A program made the position numbers and the translations under genes. Positions 41,868 to 50,568 of a stretch of 64,000 nt of DNA are shown in pieces (within the stretch, counting starts at the first letter, position 1; each line of letters starts with the position of its first letter). Source of the stretch: Pseudomonas sp. ACN8 (GTDB taxonomy: Bacteria; Pseudomonadota; Gammaproteobacteria; Pseudomonadales; Pseudomonadaceae); the NCBI RefSeq assembly GCF_002303925.1, contig NZ_MRCS01000028.1, positions 1 through 64,000 of the forward strand, written 5' to 3'. Under the pieces are notes generated by a model. The model was not told where the DNA came from. It worked only from the letters and a program-made list of their open reading frames with translations, and did not search any database.

Positions 41868-43643
41868 ATGTGGCTGCTGGTCCTCGCTTATCTCGGTGGT
41901 GTGCTGACGATTGTCAGCCCGTGCATTTTGCCGGTGTTGCCGTTTGTCTTCGCCCGCACCGGGCAACCCTTCGTCAAAAGCGGATTACCGCTGTTGATCG
42001 GGATGGCGCTGACCTTCGCACTGGTCGCCACATTGGCGGCGGTGGGCGGTGGCTGGGTGGTGCAGCTCAACCAGTACGGGCGCTGGCTGGCGCTGGTGTT
42101 CGTGGCATTGTTCGGACTGACGTTGTTGCTGCCGCAATTGGCTGAACGCCTGACCCGGCCATTGGTGGCGGCGGGCAGTCGTTTGTCGGAGGCGGCGGGC
42201 GCCGATGCGCGACCACGTCCCGGTGCTTCGTTGCTGATCGGCGTGGCCACCGGCCTGCTGTGGGCACCTTGCGCCGGGCCGATTCTCGGTCTGCTGTTGA
42301 CCGGTGCAGCACTACAAGGCGCCAGCATTCAAACCAGCTTTTTGCTGCTGGCGTATGCCGCCGGTGCCGCCACGTCCCTCGCGCTGGCCTTGTTGCTGGG
42401 CGGCAAAGTCTTCACCGCGATGAAGCGCTCCATCGGCGCGGGCGAATGGCTGCGTCGCGGTCTTGGCGCGGCGATGCTGGCGGGTGTGGCGGCGATTGCC
42501 CTGGGTCTGGATACGGGGGTTCTGGCGCGGCTCTCTACGGCGTCGACCGGTGGTATCGAGCAGGCGCTGGTGGAAAAACTGAGCGGCAAATCTGCGCGTA
42601 ACAGCGGGGCGATGATGGCGCAGAACTCGACCTCCGGGGGCGCAGCGCAAGTGGCCGAGAATTCCCCGGGCAGCTTGCCGGTCGAAGGCAACCTGCCGTC
42701 ACTGGAGGGCGCCGTGCAATGGCTCAACTCGCCACCTCTCGATGCCCAGGCCTTGAAAGGCAAGGTCGTGCTGGTGGATTTCTGGACCTACTCCTGCATC
42801 AACTGCCTGCGTTCGCTGCCCTATGTGAAGGCCTGGGCCGAGAAGTATCGCGATCAGGGTCTGGTGGTGATCGGTGTGCATGCGCCGGAGTTTGCCTTCG
42901 AGCGTGACGTCGGCAACGTCACCAAGGCCATGAAAGACCTGGGCATCAACTACCCGGTGGCCATCGACAACGAGTTCAAGATCTGGCGCGCCTTCAACAA
43001 CGAGTATTGGCCGGCGCATTACTTTGCCGACGCCCAGGGACGCATTCGCTATCACCACTTCGGCGAAGGCGCGTACGCCGAGTCTGAGCGAGTCATTCAG
43101 CAATTGCTGCGCGAGGCGGGGGCGGCCAAGGTCGCCGACGGGCTGATCAGTGCCAAGGCCGACGGTGTGCAAATGGCCCCGGACAACGACGCCGTGCAGT
43201 CGCCGGAAACCTATGTCGGCTACCAGCGTGCCGAGCACTTCGTACCGCAAACCGCGCTGGTGCCGGACAAGGTCGCGGCCTACAACCCGCCTGCGCAACT
43301 GGCCCTCAACGACTGGAGCCTGGGCGGCCAGTGGCATGTCGGCCCGGAGCGGGCCACCGCCAGCGCACCGGCCAGCCGCATCGTCTATCGCTTCCATGCC
43401 CGTGATTTGCATCTGGTTCTCGGCCCTGGCGCCGATGGCAAGCCGGTGCGCTTCAAGGTGCTGATCGACGGCAAGGCTCCCGGCGATGCCCACGGCATGG
43501 ACGTGGCCCCCGACGGCAGCGGCACCGTGACCGACCAGCGCTTGTATCAACTGGTGCGTCAGAGCGGCGGCGTGACCGACCGGACCTTCAGTATCGAGTT
43601 TCTTGATCCGGGTGCGTCGGCTTACGCCTTCACCTTCGGCTGA
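41868..43643 (+). CDS. DipZ-like CcdA-thioredoxin fusion
   Basis: A 591-residue membrane protein. Domain 1 (about 1-235) is a CcdA/DsbD-type membrane electron carrier with cysteines in VSPCILPVLPF and WAPCAGPILG. Domain 2 (about 290-440) is a periplasmic thioredoxin with the active site YSCINCLRS. A C-terminal carbohydrate-binding-like domain of DipZ type follows (VGYQRAEHF onward). It should bring reducing power from the cytoplasm to the periplasm, here to the flanking MsrB and MsrA. It is 33 bp after msrB. Confidence 0.9.
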   Translation: MWLLVLAYLGGVLTIVSPCILPVLPFVFARTGQPFVKSGLPLLIGMALTFALVATLAAVGGGWVVQLNQYGRWLALVFVALFGLTLLLPQLAERLTRPLVAAGSRLSEAAGADARPRPGASLLIGVATGLLWAPCAGPILGLLLTGAALQGASIQTSFLLLAYAAGAATSLALALLLGGKVFTAMKRSIGAGEWLRRGLGAAMLAGVAAIALGLDTGVLARLSTASTGGIEQALVEKLSGKSARNSGAMMAQNSTSGGAAQVAENSPGSLPVEGNLPSLEGAVQWLNSPPLDAQALKGKVVLVDFWTYSCINCLRSLPYVKAWAEKYRDQGLVVIGVHAPEFAFERDVGNVTKAMKDLGINYPVAIDNEFKIWRAFNNEYWPAHYFADAQGRIRYHHFGEGAYAESERVIQQLLREAGAAKVADGLISAKADGVQMAPDNDAVQSPETYVGYQRAEHFVPQTALVPDKVAAYNPPAQLALNDWSLGGQWHVGPERATASAPASRIVYRFHARDLHLVLGPGADGKPVRFKVLIDGKAPGDAHGMDVAPDGSGTVTDQRLYQLVRQSGGVTDRTFSIEFLDPGASAYAFTFG

Positions 43644-43673
43644 TTACTTTCCAACGCTTCAGGAGTTCGCCCC

Positions 43674-44381
43674 ATGAAAACACTCTTTACCTGGCGCCGT
43701 ACCCTGCTGGGGCTGGCGGCTGCCGGCATCATCGGCCAATGCTCGGCCTTCTCCTTCGGTGGCGCCGAAGAGGGGGTCATCCTTCCACCGCCGGCCCTCG
43801 ATGAAACCACTCAGGCCCGCAGCGAAACCGCCGTGTTTGCCGGTGGCTGTTTCTGGGGTGTTCAAGGGGTGTTCCAGCATGTCAAAGGCGTGAAGAACGC
43901 CGTCTCCGGCTACGCGGGCGGAGCGGCCAATACCGCACAATACGAGCGCGTCAGTAACGGCAATACCGGCCATGCGGAATCGGTCGAAGTGACGTTTGAT
44001 CCTGCTCAGGTCAGCTACGGCACCTTGTTGCAGATCTACTTTTCGGTGGCACACAACCCGACCGAACTCAATCGCCAGGGGCCGGATACCGGCACTCAAT
44101 ATCGCTCGGCGATTTTCACCAAAACCAGTGAACAGCAACGGGTCGCGCAGGCCTACATTGCCCAGCTTGATGCCGCCAAGTCGTTCGATAAACCGATAGT
44201 GACCAAGCTGGAAAGCTACAACGGTTTCTACCCGGCGGAGGAAGAACATCAGGACTTCCTGACCGAGCATCCGACCTATCCGTACATCGTGATCAACGAC
44301 TTGCCGAAGGTCGCGCAGTTGAAGCAGCTGTACCCCAATCGCTATCAGGAGCAGCCGGTGCTGGTGAAGGCGGGGATGTAA
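43674..44381 (+). CDS. msrA: Exported methionine-S-sulfoxide reductase MsrA
   Basis: A 235-residue MsrA with an N-terminal hydrophobic signal (TLLGLAAAGIIGQCSAFS). The catalytic motif is FAGGCFWGVQGVF, followed by the family segments SGYAGG and NPTELNRQGPDTGTQYRS, and EEEHQDF. It reduces methionine-S-sulfoxide, complementing MsrB. Exported location and operon context point to periplasmic protein repair. The ATG follows CAGGAG. It is probably an additional MsrA beside a housekeeping cytoplasmic one elsewhere. Confidence 0.93.
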   Translation: MKTLFTWRRTLLGLAAAGIIGQCSAFSFGGAEEGVILPPPALDETTQARSETAVFAGGCFWGVQGVFQHVKGVKNAVSGYAGGAANTAQYERVSNGNTGHAESVEVTFDPAQVSYGTLLQIYFSVAHNPTELNRQGPDTGTQYRSAIFTKTSEQQRVAQAYIAQLDAAKSFDKPIVTKLESYNGFYPAEEEHQDFLTEHPTYPYIVINDLPKVAQLKQLYPNRYQEQPVLVKAGM

Positions 44382-44390
44382 ATGCATGGC

Positions 44391-45308
44391 CTATTCGGCC
44401 GACGGGTGCTTGCCCCACCTCTGTACGGCAAACTCGACGAAGCGCCGCAGTTTCGGCAAACGGTGGCGATCCTGGGCATAGACCAGGTGCATCGGCCGGC
44501 TGGGCGGGCAGTAATCGGGCATCAGGGCCAACAGCTTTCCGTCCTTGAGATCCTGCTCGACCAGGGCGTCGGGCATCATCACGATGCCCATGCCGGTGCG
44601 CGCCGCCTGATGCAGTCCCGCCGAACTGTTGATCAGCATCGGCCCGCTGACCCCGACACTGACTTCGCCATCGGGACCGGCCAGGCGCCATTCCTTTTGC
44701 ACCGATTGCCAGTCATCCCCGGCCGGATAGGCAAAGGACAGGCAGTCGTGGTGTCGCAGGTCTTCAGGCGTTTGCGGTGTGCCGCGCCGGGCGAGGTACT
44801 CCGGTGACGCGCACATGGTCAGGGTGTAGTCGATCAGCGGGCGGGCGATCAGATTGGAGGGTTCCAGAGCGCCAAGGCGGAACGCTACATCGAGGCCGTT
44901 TTCCAGCAGATCCGGGCGCCGGTTGGTCAGGACCACGTCGAGTTTCACCCGCGGGTTTTGCCGGCTGAACTCACTCAGTGCCGGTGCCAGACGTTCGGTA
45001 CCGAAGGTCAGGGGCGCGGTGATGCGCAAGATGCCGCTCGGTTCGTCCAGCGCCTGCTCGGCCAGGCGCTCGGAATCGGCCACCAACCCCAGCACTTCCA
45101 GGCAGCGCAGGTAATACGCGGTGCCGAACTCGGTCAGCCGCTGGCGCCGCGTCGTGCGGTTGAGCAGGCGCACACCCAGTCGTTGCTCCAGGGCCTTGAG
45201 GTGATTGCCGACCATGGTCGTGGACATTTCGCACTGCAAAGCGGCAGCGGTCATGCTGCCGGTCTCCACCACTTTCACGTAGACGGTCATTGCCTGGAAC
45301 AGATCCAT
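44391..45308 (-). CDS. LysR family transcriptional regulator
   Basis: A 305-residue LysR-type regulator. The winged HTH (about 3-62) contains ETGSMTAAALQCEMSTTMVG. The effector domain follows, with VAFRLGALEPSNLIARPL, typical of the large CrgA/DhcR-like subgroup. The start at 45308 (ATG) is favoured over TTG at 45314. It is divergent from the aminotransferase gene at 45411 and likely regulates it. It converges on msrA with a 9-bp gap. Confidence 0.9.
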   Translation of the reverse strand: MDLFQAMTVYVKVVETGSMTAAALQCEMSTTMVGNHLKALEQRLGVRLLNRTTRRQRLTEFGTAYYLRCLEVLGLVADSERLAEQALDEPSGILRITAPLTFGTERLAPALSEFSRQNPRVKLDVVLTNRRPDLLENGLDVAFRLGALEPSNLIARPLIDYTLTMCASPEYLARRGTPQTPEDLRHHDCLSFAYPAGDDWQSVQKEWRLAGPDGEVSVGVSGPMLINSSAGLHQAARTGMGIVMMPDALVEQDLKDGKLLALMPDYCPPSRPMHLVYAQDRHRLPKLRRFVEFAVQRWGKHPSAE

Positions 45309-45410
45309 TATCAAGCTCTGCTTTTAAATGATTGAAGTTTTTCGGTGTTTATCCAGTTCTGGTGGCTAACCATACTGCAAAAACACCGACCCTTGCTGGA
45401 GCTTGATGTC

Positions 45411-46601
45411 ATGACCGCCGCCTGCCTGATGAGCACTTATCAACCCTTGGCCTTGAGTTTCAACAAGGGCCTGGGCACTCGCCTATGGGACCAGGCCGGC
45501 CGGGAATACCTGGATGCGGTCGCCGGTGTGGCGGTGACCAATGTCGGCCACTCCCATCCGAAAATCGTCGCCGCCATCGTTGAACAGGCCGGGTTACTGC
45601 TGCACACGTCGAACCTCTACAGCATCGACTGGCAACAGCGGCTGGCGCAGAAACTGACGCGGCTGGCGGGCATGGACCGGGCGTTTTTCAACAACTCCGG
45701 GGCCGAAGCCAACGAGACCGCACTGAAGATCGCCCGGCTGCATGGCTGGCACAAAGGCATCGAGCAGCCGCTGGTGGTGGTCATGGAGAACGCGTTCCAT
45801 GGCCGCACCCTCGGCACCTTGTCGGCCAGCGATGGCCCTGCGGTGCGTCTGGGTTTCAACAAGCTGCCGGGGGATTTCGTCAAAGTGCCGTTCGGCGACC
45901 TCAATGCGCTGGACAAGGTGCAGCAGGCCCACGGTTCACGGATCGTGGCGATCCTGATGGAGCCGATCCAGGGCGAAAGCGGCGTGCAGCTGGCGCCACC
46001 GGGCTATCTCAAGGCCGTGCGCGAACTGTGCAACCGGCGCTCATGGCTGTTGATGCTCGATGAAATCCAGACCGGCATCGGCCGCACCGGCCAGTGGTTC
46101 GCGTTCCAGCACGAAGGCATCGTCCCGGACGTCATGACCCTGGCCAAAGGCCTGGGCAACGGCGTGCCCATCGGCGCGTGCCTGGCCCGTGGCAAGGCGG
46201 CAGAACTCTTCACGCCGGGCAGCCACGGCAGCACCTTCGGCGGTAATCCATTGGCCTGCCGGGTCGGATGCACCGTACTGGATATCGTTGAAGAACAAGG
46301 CCTGCTGGAAAACGCCCGGCTTCAGGGGGCGCGCCTGCTCGAAAGATTGCGCACAGAATTGGCGGGCAACCCGAACGTCTCGCAAGTCCGCGGCCAGGGC
46401 CTGATGATCGGGCTCGAACTCAAGCAACCGATCCGCGACCTGAGCCTGATCGCCGCCCGGGATCACGGCTTGCTGATCAACGTCACGCGGGGCAAGACCA
46501 TCCGCCTGCTGCCGCCGCTGACCATTGATGAGCGGGAGGTGGAGATGATTGTCAGAGGGGTGAGTGGGGTGATTTCGCAAGTTCTCGATCGACTGGAATA
46601 A
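45411..46601 (+). CDS. argD: Class III aminotransferase, acetylornithine type
   Basis: A 396-residue PLP aminotransferase of the ArgD/OAT group. It has NSGAEANETALKIAR, AFHGRTLGTLSAS, the PLP Asp in LLMLDEIQTGIGRTG and the Lys in TLAKGLGNGVPIGA, followed by HGSTFGGNPLACR. It interconverts N-acetylornithine (or related omega-amino acids) and the semialdehyde. GGAG precedes the ATG at 45411. A dedicated divergent LysR gene and the isolated locus suggest a catabolic or accessory paralogue rather than the sole arginine-pathway enzyme. Confidence 0.88.
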   Translation: MTAACLMSTYQPLALSFNKGLGTRLWDQAGREYLDAVAGVAVTNVGHSHPKIVAAIVEQAGLLLHTSNLYSIDWQQRLAQKLTRLAGMDRAFFNNSGAEANETALKIARLHGWHKGIEQPLVVVMENAFHGRTLGTLSASDGPAVRLGFNKLPGDFVKVPFGDLNALDKVQQAHGSRIVAILMEPIQGESGVQLAPPGYLKAVRELCNRRSWLLMLDEIQTGIGRTGQWFAFQHEGIVPDVMTLAKGLGNGVPIGACLARGKAAELFTPGSHGSTFGGNPLACRVGCTVLDIVEEQGLLENARLQGARLLERLRTELAGNPNVSQVRGQGLMIGLELKQPIRDLSLIAARDHGLLINVTRGKTIRLLPPLTIDEREVEMIVRGVSGVISQVLDRLE

Positions 46602-46718
46602 TCGTTCAGCGTTGGCTTTTGATCGTAGTAGGTAAGCGGTTTCATCAGACACGTCGAGGCCAACCGGCGTGTTCTTTTTCATACTGCAATAACTCAGCAA
46701 GTGTCGGATATATCGCAT
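46580..46718 (-). pseudogene. Relic of a Phd/YefM-type antitoxin
   Basis: The minus-strand frame from 46718 includes DETAYLLRSKANAERLFQSI, which matches the C-terminal half of YefM-family antitoxins (ETAYLLRSPANARRL). The N-terminal DNA-binding half and any partner toxin are absent, and the frame then continues antisense into argD. GGAGAA lies before the ATG at 46716-46718. It looks like a decayed fragment. Confidence 0.55.
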
Positions 46719-46824
46719 GGTCTTCTCCGCATCTGGATAGGTGTTCAGTATCCGTTTGCATTCCAAAAGATGTTTCTGCGATTGCTGTAGTCCAGATCCG
46801 ATTTGAAAGGGGCAGATGCAGTGG

Positions 46825-47319
46825 TTAACCGGGGTTTCGCATTGCGCCGAAAAAATCCGTGATTTCAGCTTGATCCATCAACCGAGTTTTTGAATCGCTA
46901 AACCCTTCGAACAACCGCTGATGCGCAGCAAATCCACTTGAGTCATCACGCGTGCGATAGCTGCCCGCCCACTCCAGCAATGCCACCAACCGTTCATCAT
47001 CCTGTGTTTCCCGTTGGCGAATGTTGGCGACGCAATCCTCGTCATCGACACACAACCAGATCAACGCCGTGGCGCGGTGGAGGATTTCGCTGACGATCCA
47101 GCCGTAAACCCCTTCGATCACCCAGCGCTCTTCACTTGCCGCCCCGCGCGCCATACCCAGCGTTTCATTTCGGGGGCGGGGGATGCTGTGTTCGTCGGAC
47201 AGCCAGTGAATCCGGTCGAGATCGGTCCAGGGCACACGCAGTTGCTCGGCCAGCCGCTGTGCTAGCCAGCTCTTGCCCGAGCCGGAATTACCAATGATCA
47301 GGGTTCGGGTGAGGTCCAT
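46825..47319 (-). CDS. P-loop NTPase, adenylate-kinase/topology-modulation-like
   Basis: A 164-residue P-loop protein. The Walker A is IIGNSGSGKSWLAQRLAEQL near the N-terminus, followed by TDLDRIHW and RWVIEGVYGWIVSEIL. This pattern is seen in the FlaR/topology-modulation and shikimate-kinase-like small ATPases. The substrate is unknown. It is followed on its promoter side by a REPIN, and no operon partner is evident. Confidence 0.82.
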   Translation of the reverse strand: MDLTRTLIIGNSGSGKSWLAQRLAEQLRVPWTDLDRIHWLSDEHSIPRPRNETLGMARGAASEERWVIEGVYGWIVSEILHRATALIWLCVDDEDCVANIRQRETQDDERLVALLEWAGSYRTRDDSSGFAAHQRLFEGFSDSKTRLMDQAEITDFFGAMRNPG

Positions 47320-47337
47320 GAGCGACTCCGATCAATT

Positions 47338-47439
47338 GTGGGAGCGAGCTTGCTCGCGATGACGGTGTGGCAGTCACCACTAAAGTGACTGACAGATTGC
47401 AATCGTCGGTACGCCGCCCGGAGCAAGTTCGCTCCCACA
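47338..47439. repeat. Asymmetric REPIN with variant right arm
   Basis: The left arm (47338-47362) is a standard REP with CTTGCTCGCG in place of CCTGCTCGCG. The right arm (47403-47439) is the variant with CGCCGCCCGGAGCAAG. Confidence 0.8.
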
Positions 47440-47450
47440 GTTTTTTGTGA

Positions 47451-49370
47451 TCACTCGTCGCTTTCGGGCGCCACCATCCGGGTCTTCGGCGAACCATTGG
47501 CGTTGTGCTGAAAAATGTCCTGCGGTTGACCTTTTTCATTAAAGAACACCTGCCCGATCCCCGCCGAGTTCCATAGCCGTTCACCGGCTTCGGCGTGTTC
47601 GGGCACGTGGGGCACGATGCGCATGCGTCGACGCTTGGTCAGCCAGTTCAGCGGTGAACGTGGCGAGTACAGCCAGCGGTTGAGGCGGTCGAACCACTCG
47701 AGCAGAGTGGCGGGAAATTCATTCTTGATGCCGCTGCTGGTGATCTGCCAGATGCGCGGCCCGGCCTTGCGGTGGCGGATCAGCACTTCGTAGACGAAGG
47801 AATAGTGCACATCGCCCGACAGCACCACGTAGTTACCCGGCGTGCGCGAGTGGCGGAAAATATTCAGGATCACCTGCGCCGCACCGCGATGGGCCATCCA
47901 GTTTTCCGCGTCCACCAGCAGTGGATAACCGCACCAGCTGAATACCCGCTGCACGGTTTCAATCAGCTTGACGCCGAAGATCGGCGCGGGCGAAACGATG
48001 ATCGCACTCGGGTGGTCCAGCAGTTCCTGTTGCAGTTCGCTCAGGGCTTCCCAGTCGAGCAAACCGGAAGGCTGCTTGAGGTTCATCTCGCTGCGCCAGC
48101 GCCGGGTGCGGGTGTCGATCACCACGATGGCCGGAGTGGTCGGCAGCACGTAATGCCAGTGCTGAAACTTCAGCAGATCACCGATCAAATCATCCTGAAC
48201 GGTGCGGTCGAGGTGACGCTGGTGTGTGCTGACGCTCAACGCACCGGCCTTTTCCAGCAGGGCGGCGAACGCATCCGGATGGTTGCCCCAGCCCTGGCAC
48301 AACATGTAGGCCAGCAGCGCGTTGCCGATGATGCGCCGGGAGAACGGATGGCCGTAGGCCGTTTCTTCCCACTGCGCGCTAAGGTTCCAGTCATCGGTGA
48401 TGTCGTGGTCGTCGAAAATCATCAGCGTCGGCAGATGCGCCAGTGCCCGCGCGACGTTGCCAAGGCCTGCCTTGAAGGCATCGATGCGCGTCTGTTCAAG
48501 GGCGTAGCGCTTGAGCCGTTCCGGCGTCAGCGACGGTGCCTGGGGCGCGATCAGGGTCCAGGGCACTGGCGACCAGACCAGCAAGTACATGGCCATGACT
48601 TCGGCGAAGGTCACCAGGTGGTTGTCGGCACTGCTGCTGGTGAAAATCGGCTTGCGCGCGCCACCGAAAAACCGCTCGCGCAGGGTTTCATTGCTTTGCA
48701 ATGCCGGCAGCAGATCGGCACGGTGGTAGTAACTGGCCGGATGCTCGTAGAGCCTGGCGCTGTCGCTGACTACGGCGCCTTCGAGGTGTTCCCCGAACAG
48801 ACCCAGGCGCTCGATCAAGGCGTGAATCGCCCGCAGCATCGGCCCCGCGACATCGTCGGCGTAGACCTGATCGCCCGTCATCATCAGCAGTGCCGGGCGG
48901 TCTTTTGCCGCGTGTTCCTGCGCCAGCAACCGGTCGACGCACAGCAAGCCGTCTGTCGCCGGGTGATGAGGCTTGCGGCAAGAGCCGTGCAGCAACTGGT
49001 CGACCCGTGCGCGCAGGACGAAGTTCGGGCAACGGGCATCGCCGTACAGCAGGTGCGGCGCCCAGTCGGCGATGCCTTCTTCCGTGCCATCGATCAGCAG
49101 GTCATAGTCGATCGACTCGTCCCAGGGCAGGGCGCAATCGAGGTGTACATCGATCAAGTGCACAAAGGCATGGGCCCCCACTGCAATCACCGTGCATTGC
49201 CCGGCATCCAGGCGGATATCGCCGATGCCCTGCAGGCGCAAGGTCAGCGCCAGCGCCCGGGAACCCACCAGCCACAGCGCCAGCCGCGTGGGCTCCAGAC
49301 GCCGCAACAGCGGACCCGCCAGGACCGGCGGCAGGGCATGATCATCAGGCAGTGGCAGCGTTTCGGACAT
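47451..49370 (-). CDS. PhoD-like alkaline phosphatase family protein
   Basis: A 639-residue metallophosphatase of the alkaline phosphatase D group. Metal-binding motifs are MMTGDQVYADDVAGP, LMIFDDHDITDDWNLS and VVLSGDVHYSFVYE. Unlike secreted PhoD it has no signal peptide, so it is probably cytoplasmic. An N-terminal beta-rich domain (about 15-120) precedes the catalytic part. It is transcribed alone and divergent from the quinone oxidoreductase operon. The natural phosphoester substrate is unknown. Confidence 0.88.
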   Translation of the reverse strand: MSETLPLPDDHALPPVLAGPLLRRLEPTRLALWLVGSRALALTLRLQGIGDIRLDAGQCTVIAVGAHAFVHLIDVHLDCALPWDESIDYDLLIDGTEEGIADWAPHLLYGDARCPNFVLRARVDQLLHGSCRKPHHPATDGLLCVDRLLAQEHAAKDRPALLMMTGDQVYADDVAGPMLRAIHALIERLGLFGEHLEGAVVSDSARLYEHPASYYHRADLLPALQSNETLRERFFGGARKPIFTSSSADNHLVTFAEVMAMYLLVWSPVPWTLIAPQAPSLTPERLKRYALEQTRIDAFKAGLGNVARALAHLPTLMIFDDHDITDDWNLSAQWEETAYGHPFSRRIIGNALLAYMLCQGWGNHPDAFAALLEKAGALSVSTHQRHLDRTVQDDLIGDLLKFQHWHYVLPTTPAIVVIDTRTRRWRSEMNLKQPSGLLDWEALSELQQELLDHPSAIIVSPAPIFGVKLIETVQRVFSWCGYPLLVDAENWMAHRGAAQVILNIFRHSRTPGNYVVLSGDVHYSFVYEVLIRHRKAGPRIWQITSSGIKNEFPATLLEWFDRLNRWLYSPRSPLNWLTKRRRMRIVPHVPEHAEAGERLWNSAGIGQVFFNEKGQPQDIFQHNANGSPKTRMVAPESDE

Positions 49371-49574
49371 CCGGCTTCAAGACTCTTGGGGCGTGGAAGC
49401 GGGCGATGATAGCGCAGGTGGCGACGGGACCGGCTAGACGATCCCGTTTCTGCCTGTCACCAAATGAAAAGCCATTGTCGTCTGATGAGAAGCGTCCCGA
49501 CAGGCCTCGTCCTACAGTCCAATCAGCGCAATTCGATGCAACACGCCCACATTGCAGATTGGAGAATAAGAAAA

Positions 49575-50555
49575 ATGGCCAAAGCCGTACGCTTTTACGA
49601 AACCGGTGGTCCCGAAGTTCTACGTTATGAGGACGTCGAAGTCGGCGAACCCGGTCCCGGCCAGGTTCGGCTTCGTCATGTGGCAGTCGGCCTGAACTAT
49701 GCCGACACCTATTTCCGCAACGGCACCTACCCGATTCCGATGCCCAACGGCATGGGCGTCGAGGCCTCTGGCGTCGTCCAGGCCGTTGGTGAAGGGGTCA
49801 CCAACGTCGAGGTCGGTGATCGTGTCACCTACACCGGTTTCCTCAACACCCTCGGTGCCTACAGCACCGAGCGCCTGATCCCGGCCGCGCCGCTGATCAA
49901 ACTGCCGGAAACCATCAGCTTCGAGACCGCTGCCGCGATGACCATGCGCGGTTTGACGTCTTCGTACCTGATGCGCCGCATCTACGACTTCAAACCGGGC
50001 GACAGCATCCTGTTGCATGCCGCCGCCGGCGGTGTCGGTCTGATCGTTTCGCAGTGGGCCAAGTTGCTGGGCCTGAACGTGATCGGCACGGTGTCGACCG
50101 AGCAAAAGGCGGAAATCGCCCGGGCTCACGGTTGCGACCATACGATCAACTACAGCCATGAAGACGTCGCCGCTCGCGTTCGCGAATTGACCGACGGTGT
50201 GGGCGTCAACGTGGTGTTCGACAGCGTTGGCAAGAACACCTTCATGGGTTCGCTGGATTCGTTGAAACCTCGTGGCCTGATGGTCTGCGTGGGTACCGCG
50301 TCCGGCCCGATCCCGGCGTTCGACCCGGTGATGCTGGCGATGAAAGGCTCGCTGTTCCTCACCCGTCCGGCCCTGGCCAACTACATCAGCGACCCAGCTG
50401 AAAAAGCCGAGCTGGCCGGTGAGTTGTTCGACCACGTCGGCAGCGGCCGGATCAAGATCGAGATCAACCAGCACTACGCCTTGCAGGACGCGGTGCAGGC
50501 CCATCGCGACCTTGAATCGCGCAAGACTACCGGCTCATCGATTTTCGTCGTTTAA
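49575..50555 (+). CDS. NADPH:quinone oxidoreductase, zinc-free MDR family
   Basis: A 326-residue medium-chain dehydrogenase/reductase of the QOR type. The N-terminal catalytic domain has GLNYADTYFRNGTYP and GVEASGVVQAVGEGV. The cofactor fold has LLHAAAGGVGLIVSQWAK. No structural zinc cysteines are seen. It reduces quinones or conjugated carbonyls with NADPH. GGAG precedes the ATG at 49575. It is the first gene of a co-directional set running to 55985, 13 bp before the dioxygenase. Confidence 0.9.
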   Translation: MAKAVRFYETGGPEVLRYEDVEVGEPGPGQVRLRHVAVGLNYADTYFRNGTYPIPMPNGMGVEASGVVQAVGEGVTNVEVGDRVTYTGFLNTLGAYSTERLIPAAPLIKLPETISFETAAAMTMRGLTSSYLMRRIYDFKPGDSILLHAAAGGVGLIVSQWAKLLGLNVIGTVSTEQKAEIARAHGCDHTINYSHEDVAARVRELTDGVGVNVVFDSVGKNTFMGSLDSLKPRGLMVCVGTASGPIPAFDPVMLAMKGSLFLTRPALANYISDPAEKAELAGELFDHVGSGRIKIEINQHYALQDAVQAHRDLESRKTTGSSIFVV

Positions 50556-50568
50556 GGAGCGGCCAGCC

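Noticed and set aside
42327..42763. Antisense frame in the dipZ-like gene
   Set aside because: Shadow only; the sense protein has intact CcdA and thioredoxin motifs.
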